Origin: Siphlonurus alternatus
Taxonomy: Eukaryota > Arthropoda > Insecta > Ephemeroptera > Siphlonuridae
Length of the DNA: 64,000 nt
Direction: 5' to 3'
Assembly (NCBI GenBank): GCA_949825025.1
Contig: OX463784.1
Coordinates: 9,741,431-9,805,430 of the forward strand
In this document: in pieces, positions 23,445 through 34,190 of the stretch
How the letters are laid out: each line of letters begins with the position of its first letter
How positions within the stretch are numbered: position 1 is the stretch's first letter
Program-made: the position numbers and the translations under genes
The notes under the pieces: model-generated
Database searches by the model: none
Seen by the model: only the letters and a program-made list of their open reading frames with translations
What the model was told of the DNA's origin: nothing

Positions 23445-24225
23445 TAAAATACACTCAAAATTCGCACAAAAAAGTTATTACCTGTCCTTTTTTTTTTGAC
23501 TTGCTTACTTGCTTAATTACAGGTGGAATTCATGTAAAATGTTCAAATAAAAAATATGTAAGTATACATAACGAACGTTACTTTTTCTCTCAGGTAATAG
23601 TTTAGCAGTATTTTGACATTTTTCGGATTGATAGTTCTTCCCTACAAAATTTTTACCTTCGAATTTTAATTCCCACAAATTATTCGGCGAGTATTTTACA
23701 TTATTTACATGAAAGACTTCGGTTTGACAATGAATTTTATATACAAGATTCTTCACAAAATGTTTACTTAAATATTGCTAACCTAAAAATAGCTTATAAA
23801 ACAAAAATTTAATACGTTAAACTGCACGTGATTTTTTTCTTATAAAATATTCTAAATTTATTTATTTTCTTGTAAAATTTTAACTGTAAGTGAAGTTAAC
23901 TTTTTAAGTGAAAAACTGTAGAAAAAAAATCATACAAATTTATTATAAAATAACTTTATATAAAATTTTTTTTTTTTTCAACATTACATCATGTACAATG
24001 TAGTGTTTGCAATTACATTTAAAGTAATTACAATTTAACACGAATAATGAACCTTTCTACTTTAATATTAAAATATGAACTGCACAAACAGTAAAAACAT
24101 TTTATAATATGAACATTACATGAACAGAGTGTAAACAACAAAAAATATAATATGTCAAGTATTAACGTATTATATGTTATACTATGTTGAATCAGCTATT
24201 TAATATCATAACTTATGTTTAACAC
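23445..24225. other. AT-rich DNA, nothing recognised
   Basis: No credible gene. The short ORFs at 23351-23756 on both strands contain no recognisable domain. Confidence 0.5.
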
Positions 24226-24227
24226 TT

Positions 24228-24365
24228 CTATTAGAGCTGCAGATAAAAAAAAAATGTTGATTTGTACTTTTTGCTAGAAGTTATAAGAGCATCACCCAGT
24301 CGATCTAAATCAATGTATAGTTCACCCACGCCTTCGTAGACTGTATCTCATCCTGAGTTCAAATA
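24228..24365 (-). repeat. Dispersed repeat W, copy 3 (partial)
   Basis: Minus strand carries CTACGAAGGCGTGGGTGAAC and ATCGACTGGGTGATGCTC, matching the core of copies 1 and 2. At the other end, TATTAGAGCTGCAG matches the palindromic edge. The central part is diverged. Confidence 0.6.
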
Positions 24366-24528
24366 AATTTCAGAGTTCATTCACTTTTAACATCGCTATC
24401 GTCTATTTTTTTATTTATTTTTTTGCTTCTTTTGCACTATTTCTGAGAGAAATGAGATTACGTAATTTTCTTTTCTATTATTGAGCATTAAATATTAAAA
24501 ATTGTTTTCATTTCATTATATATAACTT

Positions 24529-24674
24529 AAGCCGCTATTACACGATACAATTTTTCTAACTATTGCATACAATTTTTTCTTACAAGAAAAATTGAACCCC
24601 ATTTATTTGTATGGAGATGAAATTTTCTTGCAAGGAAAACTTGTATGCAAAATTGTATGGTGTAATATAGGCTT
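24529..24674. mobile_element. Palindromic element, family G copy 1
   Basis: Termini AAGCCGCTATTACACGATAC and the matching TGTAATATAGGCTT. Arms carry ATTGCATACAATTTTT and TTCTTACAAGAAAA-type sequence. The second copy is at 42876-43042. The element is non-coding and inserted in repeat T. Confidence 0.75.
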
Positions 24675-24709
24675 TAGAGCGAGGAAGAAGAAATAAGATT
24701 TTTTTTTTC

Positions 24710-24893
24710 AGGTGCGGATCCACAGGGAGGTGGCTGAGGAGGAGGGGGGGGGGGGGAGGCGGGTCCCTCCAGAAACTTTGTATTTAACATGGACAATATA
24801 GGAATTTCCTCTCCTCCATATTTTGTTTATTAACAACGGGCGAATAAGGCCGGCCCACTCCCCCCCCCCTAAATTTTGTTTTGGATCCGCCTC
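24710..24893. mobile_element. MITE-like element H with GGATCCGC ends
   Basis: Ends are AGGTGCGGATCCAC and TTTTGGATCCGCCTCT, with poly-G (about 24744-24757) and poly-C (about 24861-24869) runs just inside, giving a long inverted structure with an AT-rich centre. Termini of this GGCGGATCC type are common in invertebrate non-autonomous DNA elements. Inserted in repeat T. Confidence 0.65.
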
Positions 24894-24930
24894 TATGTGT
24901 TTTTGAGGTAAAAATACCTAAAATGGGTAC

Positions 24931-25060
24931 GATTCACGAAGAAGTTAGCTAGGTTTCTAACCACGTTTAACTATACCTGTTTTACATGGTTAAACCACCT
25001 ATAGTTTAACGTGGTTATGTTAAACGTGGTTAGAAACCTGGCTAACTGCTTCGTGAATTT
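24931..25060. mobile_element. Palindromic MITE, family E copy 1
   Basis: Inverted repeat from CGATTCACGAAGAAGTTAGC to GCTAACTGCTTCGTGAAT, with arm motif GGTTTCTAACCACGTTTAAC repeated in both arms and centre TTTTACATGGTTAAACC. Related copies are at 27416-27565 and 28318-28470, with relics at 14690 and 62655. Confidence 0.78.
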
Positions 25061-25395
25061 TTTATTTTATTTATTTATTATTTATTATTTCACCCATAAA
25101 TACATAGTAAAATGTACAAGAGAACAGGAATTAGGGTAAGGATAGCACGCAAAACACCAATAAGGTGCTAAAATACAAAAAGTGGCAACTATCCTTTTAT
25201 AAATTAACAGATTTATATTACATACCAAAAAAAGCAAACTCCCAGTTTCTGAACACTACCAGAGTCAAAATACATAATTAACTAGGTAAAATTTTTTTCA
25301 ATATAGTGAGTAGTTACAGCTTTTGCAAAAGTACTATCTGGACTCGACATGGTGCGGCAATATATTTCACTGAGATACTGTTCCATGCACATGAA
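25061..25395 (-). pseudogene. LINE 3' end remnant (C-terminal codons, 3' UTR, AT-rich tail)
   Basis: On the minus strand about 36 codons end at a stop at 25282-25284, giving a peptide containing SPDSTFAKAVTTHYIEKNFT. This resembles the lysine-rich C-terminus of CR1/jockey-type reverse transcriptases. A 3' UTR follows, finishing in GTACATTTTACTATG, TGGGTGAAATAATAAAT and an A/T-rich tail (about 25061-25092). The end abuts palindrome E. The 3' end TGGTGAAATAAATAAA at 58858 is similar, suggesting the same LINE family. The fragment is heavily 5'-truncated. Confidence 0.5.
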
Positions 25396-25429
25396 CGTTA
25401 CCTAATTTATCATCTATAGGAATTTTCAA

Positions 25430-25551
25430 CAATCACTACGTTTACATGACGGTGTTTAATGAAAATTCGTTGGCAACGGATAATGTTATTCTTATGAGGC
25501 ATCGTCAACGAATACGCATGTAACACCGTCATGTAATAAACGTAGTGATTG
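25430..25551. repeat. Palindrome, about 30-bp arms
   Basis: Left CAATCACTACGTTTACATGA, right TCATGTAATAAACGTAGTGATTG, with further pairing ACGGTGTT/AACACCGT and ATTCGTTG/CAACGAAT toward the centre. MITE-like; a single copy seen. Confidence 0.65.
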
Positions 25552-25949
25552 AAGGCGCTGCACAGACGACAATCAGTTTTATTAAATGCACAATAATATA
25601 CTGGTCAGTCATATCAGTTTATGTTTATGATATCGGCACCTGCATTAAAGAACAGTTTAACATTAAAATTTTATTATTAAAGTGGCGTCAGTATAAACAA
25701 TTAAAAAAATATAGCGGTCATTATTTAAACTATTAAATTTGACTACCATTTTTAATAGTTTTTTTTTTTAATGCAAGAGTAATGTTGATATTATAAAAAA
25801 ATTAACTCTAAACCCAGATTATATAGAACAGGAGTAATAATATGGTCTTCTTATCAATTGTTGAGATAGTAGTCCTTTCTTGCCTGCATAAAAGAGAGGA
25901 TAAAGAGGTTTTTATGGTGATATTGGTACACGAGTTAAGAGCTAAAATA

Positions 25950-26290
25950 AATTTCATAATGTCTTTCTTCGTCTCTTCGAGAGTAATATTCATCCTCTGG
26001 TGCATCATTTTAGATGACAAAAGATGAGATTACGTATTATTGAGGATGCATTATTAAAAATTAAATAACCAGTTAATATATACTTTTTTTATTCATTGTT
26101 AAAGTCTTTCATTGTATTTTTTTTTACCAATTTTTGTATCACATCTGAGGAAAAAAGAGGGAAAAAGACGAGATTACGTCTTATTTTCTCTTATTGAGCA
26201 TTTAATTTTAGAAATATTGTTTCCTCACTGAGCGAGAGAGAAATACGATACATTTTTGAGGCAAAACGACGTATAAATAATATTGGATTT
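25950..26290 (+). repeat. Dispersed repeat T, two adjacent copies
   Basis: 25950-26070 holds GGTGCATCATTTTAGATGAC and GAGATTACGTATTATTGAGG. 26095-26290 holds TCTGAGGAAAAAAGAGGGAA, GACGAGATTACGTCTTATTT, TATTGAGCATTTAATTTTAG and ACATTTTTGAGGCAAAACGA. Both match the T consensus order (GCACCATTTT, AGGAAAAAAGAGG, GAGATTACGTCTT, TTGAGCATTAAAT, TGTGTTTTTGAGG). Confidence 0.6.
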
Positions 26291-26294
26291 AAAC

Positions 26295-27410
26295 ATTTTA
26301 AATGAAAATTCTCAACTATGGTTATCATCAATTTTAGCAAGAATAAAATCAGATGTGTTTTGTTGTAAAAAAATACGTTAAAAGATCAAGTTATATATAG
26401 TTTGTAAGTATTGCACAGCGTCAACATTCAATTCTAAGAATTTGCTATTAAATATTTTATTTACAATATATATCTGGCTTGCATACAATAATAAAAGCCA
26501 TTTCTAAAACCATATCATTATTATACGAGGTCATTATTGTACATTGTTATGCTTTGTACGTATTATTATTATTATTATGTGACCTTTATCTGTTGGAATA
26601 TTAAAATATGCAATATTGAGGTTAATAGCCCACTGCATAATAATTTTAATGACTTAACTAGTCATGTATAAATTATTTGACATTTGCATTGCCCTTTAAA
26701 AATTATAGCTTTTCTTTTTAATGTGTCTGTGTTTTTTACTGCATTTTCTGTCTGGGTATTTTTTTTTTTTTTTTGTAAAGGCTTTTCATTATTAAGAACT
26801 GCATATTTTATTGATTAGAGGGATTTAAGTTATGGCTAATTAGCTAATTATTATAGAATGAGTATATGTCATTAAAATGCACGTTGTGGATAATTAAAAC
26901 ATAAGAAGATTACTGCATCCCACCAAAAGCAGAATTGAATTGTATAAGAACTAGTTTGGTTCTGTCAATTTGTGTAAAATGGTATCCTTCATGAGTTAAA
27001 TTCATTTTAAAATATTTTCCTTTGAAGCTAAGTCAATTTAATTAATATTTTTTTAATTAATTATTAAATTAGATTTGATATATAACAGCTAGTTTTATTC
27101 CAATAATTTTATATCATAGATAACTGATATACACTTTTGATGGCGCGCTTCATGTCATTTCCACTATACTTCTATAACACCAAAGTTTTGTAGAACATTG
27201 ATTATGCATTTAATGTCTTTTAAATCAAGCTACCCACACATTATCTAATTTTGTGACGAAAAAATTTATTTAAAATTATTGAAGTTCAATTGCATAAAAT
27301 AAAATTATATATATAATTAAAATTTATACCATTTTGAACATTTTTCATACATTTGTAAAAAAAAATTATCATTTACAATACATTGCAAATAATTTTAAAA
27401 ATTAAAATAT
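26295..27410. other. AT-rich DNA, nothing recognised
   Basis: No gene or repeat recognised. Includes homopolymer T (26760-26774). Confidence 0.5.
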
Positions 27411-27415
27411 TGCAT

Positions 27416-27565
27416 GGGCGCAATTCACGAAGCAGTTAGCCAGGTTTCTAACCACGTTTAGCTTAATCACGTTCAACTAGATGGTTTAATTAACATGTAA
27501 AATAAGTATAGTTAAACGTGGTTAAGCTAAACGTGGTTAGAAACCTGGCTTCGTGAATTGCGCCC
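27416..27565. mobile_element. Palindromic MITE, family E copy 2
   Basis: Termini GGGCGCAATTCACGAAG and CTTCGTGAATTGCGCCC are exact complements. Arms carry GTTTCTAACCACGTTTAGCT and its complement. This copy shows the full G-rich terminus (GGGCGC) missing from copy 1. The flanks do not show an unambiguous target duplication. Confidence 0.82.
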
Positions 27566-27569
27566 AATA

Positions 27570-28310
27570 TGTTATACATTAATTTTATTTAAATTAAACA
27601 AAAACAAAATTAACAAAAATTAAAGACAACAAATTTACTTTAATTTTAACATAAATCTTTTGAACAGTATTCAGATTTTTTTGTATCTTTTCCTTACATG
27701 CAGAGTATGGAATATGATTATGTTACTATACGAGAGAGAGAGAAAGGGAGTTCCAATTTATTTTGTGCACTCAGGCTTGGAAATGGACAAACACGGTTTC
27801 CATATTTTTATCGCTAGCATATTTATTTTATATAACATACGCCTTCTTGCCTTTTGTATTACAAAAGTTGTATATATAGAAAAATTCAAAGAAAATTTGA
27901 CATGACGTTAAAGAATATGCAAAATTTTTATGCTTATGTAATTTTTATACTTACAATAGTAGAAAAGGAGAGAGGGAAACTTTATATAATAAATAAATAA
28001 AATAAAGTTGATGTTTAAACAATTTCATGAAAGCTGGAAAAAAAAATGGAAAAATTGGCATTTTATACCAAGTATGACACCCCTGGTCAAATTAATTGGT
28101 GATCACATGCTTTTTGTTTCTTTCATAGTTTTTTTTTTTTTTTTTTTTTTTTAATCCATCCGTCGCATCTCAAATGGAAATAAAAAAGGAATATAATGAA
28201 ATTTCTCACCAACATTTACGGTTAGTATATTATTATATTATATAATAATTAATATAATATTATTATTTTTATAGTCTAAATCAATGACACAGACGTGTAT
28301 GGAAAGAAAT
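27570..28310. other. AT-rich DNA, no gene seen
   Basis: An 81-codon ORF (27660-27905, plus strand) is open but has no domain I recognise, and it contains a GAGAGAGAGA tract. I do not annotate it as a gene. Confidence 0.5.
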
Positions 28311-28317
28311 CTTGATC

Positions 28318-28470
28318 TTGATTCACGAAGGAACTTATCCAAGTTTCTCACTAACCACGTTTAATGCCATTGATTTAGGCTAACGCTACCCACGGTTGGT
28401 GAGAAACATGGTTTTCTGTGAATCACCCCCTGGTTTTCTTCCTGAATTATTGTTTCGTGAATCAGCCCCA
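28318..28470. mobile_element. Family E copy 3 (diverged)
   Basis: TTGATTCACGAAGGAAC, AAGTTTCTCACTAACCACGT, GGTTGGTGAGAAACATGG and GTGAATCACCCC form a diverged inverted repeat. A further end, TCGTGAATCAGCCCC, follows at about 28455-28469. G-rich terminal motif followed by ATTCACGAA as in copy 2. Confidence 0.65.
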
Positions 28471-28474
28471 AACT

Positions 28475-30420
28475 ATTCATCATTCTGTTAAATGGACGAT
28501 ATAATTTCAAAGGACGTTTGCGTTATTCATTGTTACATATCGTTCATTAATTTAATTATAATATAAACATTTAAATCATACGTACCCGCTATTGTATTAT
28601 GTCTGACGATTTCCTCACACAAAATTATCAATTAAACATATTTATTTACATAAAGTTGAATTATCAAGAAGTATAGTATAGCAAATAAAAAAAAATTAAA
28701 GTAATGAATATTACAATATTCTATTAAGTAAAAACAATGATGAACGTTTTCAAACAACATGTAAAACAAATAAACGTTAATAGAAGCGAACTTAATCTAC
28801 TGACAAATAGGATTAAACCAACATTTCGTGTAAACAAGAAGATTAAATTCAGTATCGTATTTAGGTAAATAATTAGAATTTGTTGGTGAGGGGGAATTAT
28901 TTGAAAAAAAGTTAATTTGGTTTGAATGAGAAGCTTCAACATTGACGACACAATTCTCCCAGGCAATGAAAATCGAGCGCGCGAACTGCGCGTGACGACA
29001 TGTTCTATCAAGCTTCCTATCCTTTAACCCAGCGGTACCGGGTTTTTAATTTTTTCCGACGGTTCTTAGAAGGGCAAGATTAATAATTCATATGAGCCAC
29101 GGGAAAGATCACTTTACACGACATAAAAAATATTCGAGATTTTGTGCAGCATAGAATTTGAATGAAAAAATAAATAAGATTTTTCTCCTAACAAGCCTTA
29201 CGGAGCGATGTCAGAATGCGGCGCTGCGGCATTTTTAAGTTGAAGCTTGTCATTAAATATGATGGGGTGATGTACACTGCAAATTAAGTAGAACTTATTT
29301 TGTGTTTGAAAATATTACACTGCATTTTCATACTGCATAAGTTGCGCTTGATAAACTTAAATTCATACAATTGTAATTTGCTTCAAAAATCTATGTATAA
29401 AATATCGTAATAAATTTTGAGTTTAAAATTTGTTTAAATTATTACTATTTTTATAGAATTAAATTGTAAAAATCGTTTTACTAAGAATACTGTATTTTCT
29501 AATTTATCGTATTTCAATTTTCAATGCATTTTATTTCAATTAAAATATATTTGTGTAATAATTATTATATATACTTTTAAACTCCCTATAAATGTAATTT
29601 TATTATAAAAAATTAGTTGGTTGTAGGTCTTCAGCCAATACTAGTAAATATATTGTCAATCTGCGTTCCCTGAAATCCTAAATTAAATTATTTATAGAGG
29701 ATAAAAAAAAGAATATTGAAACAACCATTTGCTTAGTTTCATTAAAGCAATGTATGGAATCAATATTAAAATATAATATTTAATTAAGGAATGCATTATT
29801 ATTTATATTATCTTGCATCATATGTGCAAGTATCATTTTAAACAATATTGATATAACAACAAGTAAATATACATGTTTGTATATTGTTTTGTATATACTT
29901 TGTGTGTAATACATGTTCTTGTTGACACACATGGTGACATTAAAGGGAGGATATTTGTCACTTTTATTGGTGCATGATACCAATACGTATTGACAGTTAT
30001 AGGACATAGAAGCTATTTCAAATGACGTCGACAACGATGGTAACTTTTATGATACCTATTACAAAATATATACTCAAAGTCATATATAATATCAATGATG
30101 TCATTTTTATAGTATGTATATAAATTTATAAGTATAAAAATTACAGTAGTTTTATAGTGTATTCTTCTATAAGTACTTTCCTGTATAAAGACAAATTCAG
30201 ATGGCGGCAACGGCGATGCGACGCGATTTTGACGTAAAAGCTATGAAATCCTATATGTGGTGGCGAATTCGCCGGGAATTGCGTTAATTACGATTCTCTT
30301 TTTCTTTTAATAGCCAAATATGACCACCAATGCATGGATGTCACAGCAAGTGCGCATTATTCGCGTCACATGATAAAAATCGCCATGTGAATCCACTTTA
30401 ACATAAAAAGAGTGAAGGGT
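28475..30420. other. AT-rich DNA with CpG-containing islets
   Basis: 28970-29060 contains CGAGCGCGCGAACTGCGCGT and CCCAGCGGTACCGGG. 29195-29240 contains GGAGCGATGTCAGAATGCGG and GGCGCTGCGG. 30195-30270 contains CAGATGGCGGCAACGGCGAT (a YY1-like ATGGCGGC) and TTCGCCGGGAATTGCG. No splice-able ORF is evident. These could be promoter fragments, exon edges or repeat debris. The 95-codon minus-strand ORF at 28724-29011 has hydrophobic stretches but nothing recognisable. Confidence 0.4.
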
Positions 30421-30425
30421 GGATT

Positions 30426-30544
30426 TAAAGTCATCTCCATTTATCTTTGGTTTGACGTCACGTGACTCTCCCATGTAGAATTATATTGGAGGAAAAGGGA
30501 AAAGGTTCGTGACGTCAAACCAAAGATAAATGAGTACGACTTTA
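30426..30544. mobile_element. Palindrome with paired CRE sites (family I)
   Basis: Inverted repeat: AAAGTCATCTCCATTTATCT paired with AGATAAATGAGTACGACTTT, and inside it CTTTGGTTTGACGTCACG paired with CGTGACGTCAAACCAAAG. Perfect TGACGTCA palindromes lie at 30453-30460 and 30510-30517, the first overlapping a CACGTG E-box. MITE-like; single copy in the window. Confidence 0.7.
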
Positions 30545-30879
30545 CTTCGCGTTGTGATGAAAAAATCGTGGTATAAACAAAGATGGCTACCATAGGTTTT
30601 TACAGTAAATGCGTATTACTCGTTTTGTACAACTTTAAATAAATACCGATGTCAATCAATCTTCAGTAGAATCAGTCATTGATGCGCTCTTATAATGAAT
30701 TGTTATTTTGTTTTAACCATTATATACTATTTTGTATACCAATCAAAGTTGAATACCTTTCAAACATGCATTGTCGATCCTTATAAAGCATATTAAATTT
30801 ACGCTATATTTTATAATGTTTTCAACCCTGTGTTGTAATACCCGAGGTGAAATAATTTTCATCTTTTATACATTTTTAA

Positions 30880-30975
30880 CGTCCCTTCTCTTATTTTTTC
30901 ATCCTTTTTTGCACCATTTTCAAGGAATAAAGATGAATTTTATTTCCTCTCATTGAGCTTAAAATCGTAAATTTT
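30880..30975 (+). repeat. Dispersed repeat T, short copy
   Basis: TTTTGCACCATTTTCAAGGA, AAAGATGAATTTTATTTCCT and CTCATTGAGCTTAAAAT match the T family start. It is truncated. Confidence 0.5.
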
Positions 30976-31037
30976 TAATTAGGGTATTATTTTCATATAT
31001 ATACAAGTTTTTAAAATAATTTGGACATTCTTTTAAT

Positions 31038-31360
31038 AATGGAGTATCCACCTCAATTTTTTTTTATTGCAGAAATGGATAGAGGGTGCAAAGCTATGCT
31101 ACCCTGATTTTTTTTCAAATTTTTTAGAGCCGGGGAACTATTTTTAAAAAATTATTGAAAGTTCTTTTTGTGACGTCACGAGACTCCGCTCCTGAAGAAA
31201 CAGATAGGACTTGTCGCCGCGTGACGTCACAAAAAGGACTTTCAATAATTTTTTAAAAATAGTTCCCGGGCTCAAACAAATATGAAAAAAATCAGGGTAG
31301 CATAACTTTGCTCGCTCTATCCATTTCTACAACAAAATATTTTGAGGTCGATACTCCATT
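31038..31360. mobile_element. Palindromic MITE, family A copy 2
   Basis: 323 bp, termini AATGGAGTATCCACCTCAA and TTGAGGTCGATACTCCATT. Same internal order as copy 1 with paired CRE palindromes at 31171-31178 and 31222-31229 around a GC-richer core (AGACTCCGCTCCTGAAG). Length and structure match copy 1 almost exactly, which supports a defined mobile unit. Confidence 0.85.
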
Positions 31361-31364
31361 GTGT

Positions 31365-32850
31365 TTTTTAATTATATAACATTAAAAAATGCTTTAATTT
31401 TAAAGTATTTTTACTGTGCATATTAATTATATATAATTCACCATGCCTCGATATTATAATATAAATTCTAATTTGCATAACATGTATTTAGTAAAATATG
31501 AAATTGGCTAGTTAAAATCTTTCTATACCAAAAAAGCCTGCTATACGTATTAAAATAGGGTGAATTTTACTTTATCGCAACAAGCATTGTTAACTATTCA
31601 AATATTATATAGAGCATTTTATTGGCTACTATAAAAACCTTATGACTTTTTAAAAATAAAAAAAAAATGTATATAAAATATTTAATGACAAAATTTTAAC
31701 TGGACAATAATTTTTATTACATTTTACGTTATATAAGTTTATGTATGACAAAATATATTCAAAATAACAGTAAGGATTTGTAATTTTCATAACTTTTCTA
31801 GAAGCTATATATTTCCAGTAAAGATATTTTACTATGTAATATAAAAAAGCTTATTATGTGTATATAGAAGGCTGATTTTTTTAAGAGTTTCATAAAAAAC
31901 AATATGTATTGTTTAAGACTTAAAATTTAAATATTATAGTAATTTTAATATATCAGAATAAAATATGCTTTTGGATGTTTATTACTAAAGTATAAAATTT
32001 TCTTTATCATGTAATTTTATCGTTAAATTTTATGCTTGAAAAAAAAATGTATATACACATTAGCATATACGTCCATTTTAAGCTAACTATAAATAATTTA
32101 GCATTAATGTTTCATTATATTTTTTCAAAAAATGATATCGCACATTGTACATGTAAAATTGAATGTATAGCTTCAGGCAAGTGCTTTGAAATTTATTCCC
32201 CCTTATTATTTACCATGCTTCCATGGTAGATAGCCTAGCTAAATACAAAAAGGGTACATTACATTACACGTCAATAAAATTTGTTGCTGGTATATACAAC
32301 AAAAAAATGTTGTACTGGAATTTAAACAATGTTTAATATGATATTTCAAAAGAAAATTTATTACGAGTAATGTACAAATTTGCATCATATTTTGTAATTA
32401 TATTAGATGCTTTTTCAGTGAAGAAGAAATGCACTTTCATGGACTATGCACTAACGCTATAATCATGCAAGTATCTTTTTGATACAAAATATATTTATGT
32501 TGGATTGTATATTGACTAAATTATCAATAATCATTTGTTTATTTTGTATTCTTTTCTTTACTTTCCATTTGAATTAGTTTCTAATTCATTAAATTAGAAG
32601 TTGAATTGAAATTATTATAAGTAATATTTTAATAACTTAATATTTATTCAGTATTTAGGGAGTTTAAATGAAATATAACACTGTACTATTAGAATTAAAT
32701 AGTACTGATTCATCCCAGAGGAGCTGAAAATAACCCAGAGAGGAACAAACACAATCGGTATTAATCGCTAATTTTTCATTTGATTCTATTTAATTTAAAT
32801 TATATTTTTTTAAATTTTTAACATTATTTCAAGTAATTATTTATTTTACA
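31365..32850. other. AT-rich DNA, nothing recognised
   Basis: No credible gene. The 65-codon ORF at 32032-32229 lacks any known domain. Confidence 0.5.
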
Positions 32851-32851
32851 T

Positions 32852-33184
32852 AATGGACAACATATATGAAAAAAATTTATTGCAGAAATGAATAGATGGT
32901 ACCAAATTTTGATACTCTGATTTTTTTCAGATTTTTTTTAAACCCGGAACTATTTTTAAATAATTATTGAAAGTCCCGTGATTTCAGTTGGCACCCCTGC
33001 AGCCTTAATAAAAAGGATAGAGACTGGACGCCTATTGACGCCTCCAGGAGGCGTGGCCGCACTTTCAATAATTATTTAAAAATAGTTCTGGGTCTCAAAA
33101 AAATCTGAAAGAATTCAGAGTAGCATAATTTGGTACCCTCTATTCATTTCTGCAATAAAAAATTTTTCATGTATGTTGTCCATT
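32852..33184. mobile_element. Palindromic MITE, family B copy 1
   Basis: 333 bp, termini AATGGACAACATATATGAA and TTCATGTATGTTGTCCATT. Arms share TTATTGCAGAAATGAATAGA, GGAACTATTTTTAAATAATT and CTGATTTTTTTCAGA blocks with family A. The unpaired core contains CACCCCTGCAGCC, AAAAGGATAGAGACTGGACG and GGAGGCGTGGCCGCAC, identical or nearly so in the copies at 39577 and 43829. No ORF. Confidence 0.85.
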
Positions 33185-33189
33185 TTATA

Positions 33190-34105
33190 ACTTTTACAAA
33201 AATAAAAAATGGTAATGGATTACTTATTAAATTTAAATATTTTTTAAAACGTTTTAAATAATATATGTTATAATTATTAAAAATAATTTAAATTGTTTAT
33301 TTTATTACATAGATTCTTATAGCTTATATTTCCTATTGTCATTTAAGAATTATAATGGCACATGATGATACTACAGAACAAGTATTATCAAATATAAAGC
33401 AGCAATCTGTTATTTACAAACTGGAAATTTAATATATATAATATTATACGTACTTCTGTATGCTGTACTCTTTGTTCTAATATTTGAATGCATTTTTAGC
33501 CTCAAGCAAATCCGACTATACTATAATTCTCCCCTACTTATTTGGTTACAGCGTACATTACAAAAAAGAAAAAGCATGATATATAATAGGGTTTGCAAAT
33601 ATCGTATACCATGTACTAAATAACCCCCTTTAGTAAATATAGTATATTGTTCTACATTCTTCTTTAGAGTTTAATATAAGTTAGGATGAAGTATATTATA
33701 GCAAGCAAGTTTTAGAATCTTTTTATTTGACATGTAAGTTGAGATGAGGGAAAATAGTACCAATTGTAATATAGGGGACTTTGACAGACATATAAAGAAA
33801 AATTCACTATAAAATTTGATGACGTTAAAACTCCCTAACATATATAAAAAATAATAAATGCCTTTATATAGTATTTTAAATAGGTGATATAAGACTAAAT
33901 ATAATTAAGTACATATCAGATACTATAAAATTGAGAAAAATGAAGTTTTAAAATCAATAATTTGTTTTTTAAATAAACTCAAAATGTGTATAAGTATCTT
34001 TGAATTTGACTATATTCTAGGAGTGTATTGTATGTAGCTTGGTTTTCCTATAAGCGTTTTAGTATGAATTATACAAGAAAAAATAACCCCAGAAAGAGAA
34101 CGAAA
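33190..34105. other. AT-rich DNA, nothing recognised
   Basis: No gene or repeat recognised. Confidence 0.5.
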
Positions 34106-34107
34106 GA

Positions 34108-34110
<3 letters not shown>

Positions 34111-34184
<74 letters not shown>
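34111..34184. repeat. (GA)n microsatellite
   Basis: 74 bp of uninterrupted GA. It creates long arginine/glutamate or serine/leucine ORFs on both strands that are not genes. Confidence 0.96.

Positions 34185-34189
<5 letters not shown>

Positions 34190-34190
<1 letters not shown>

Larger units (their letters stand above)
24395..24925 (+). mobile_element. Dispersed repeat T interrupted by palindromes G and H
   Basis: T sequence begins with TTTTGCACTATTTCTGAGAG and GAGATTACGTAATTTTC, TTGAGCATTAAAT, and continues after two insertions with GAGCGAGGAAGAAG and TGTGTTTTTGAGGTAAAAAT, in the order seen in the uninterrupted copy at 58420-58590. Palindrome G (24529-24674) and element H (24710-24893) sit inside it. 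T has at least seven copies in this window. Its class is unknown and it has no ORF. Confidence 0.65.

Noticed and set aside
29028..29230. hAT-type element from CAGCGGTACCGGG to GGCGCTG
   Set aside because: Only CAGCG is shared by the proposed ends and no 8-bp duplication is found.
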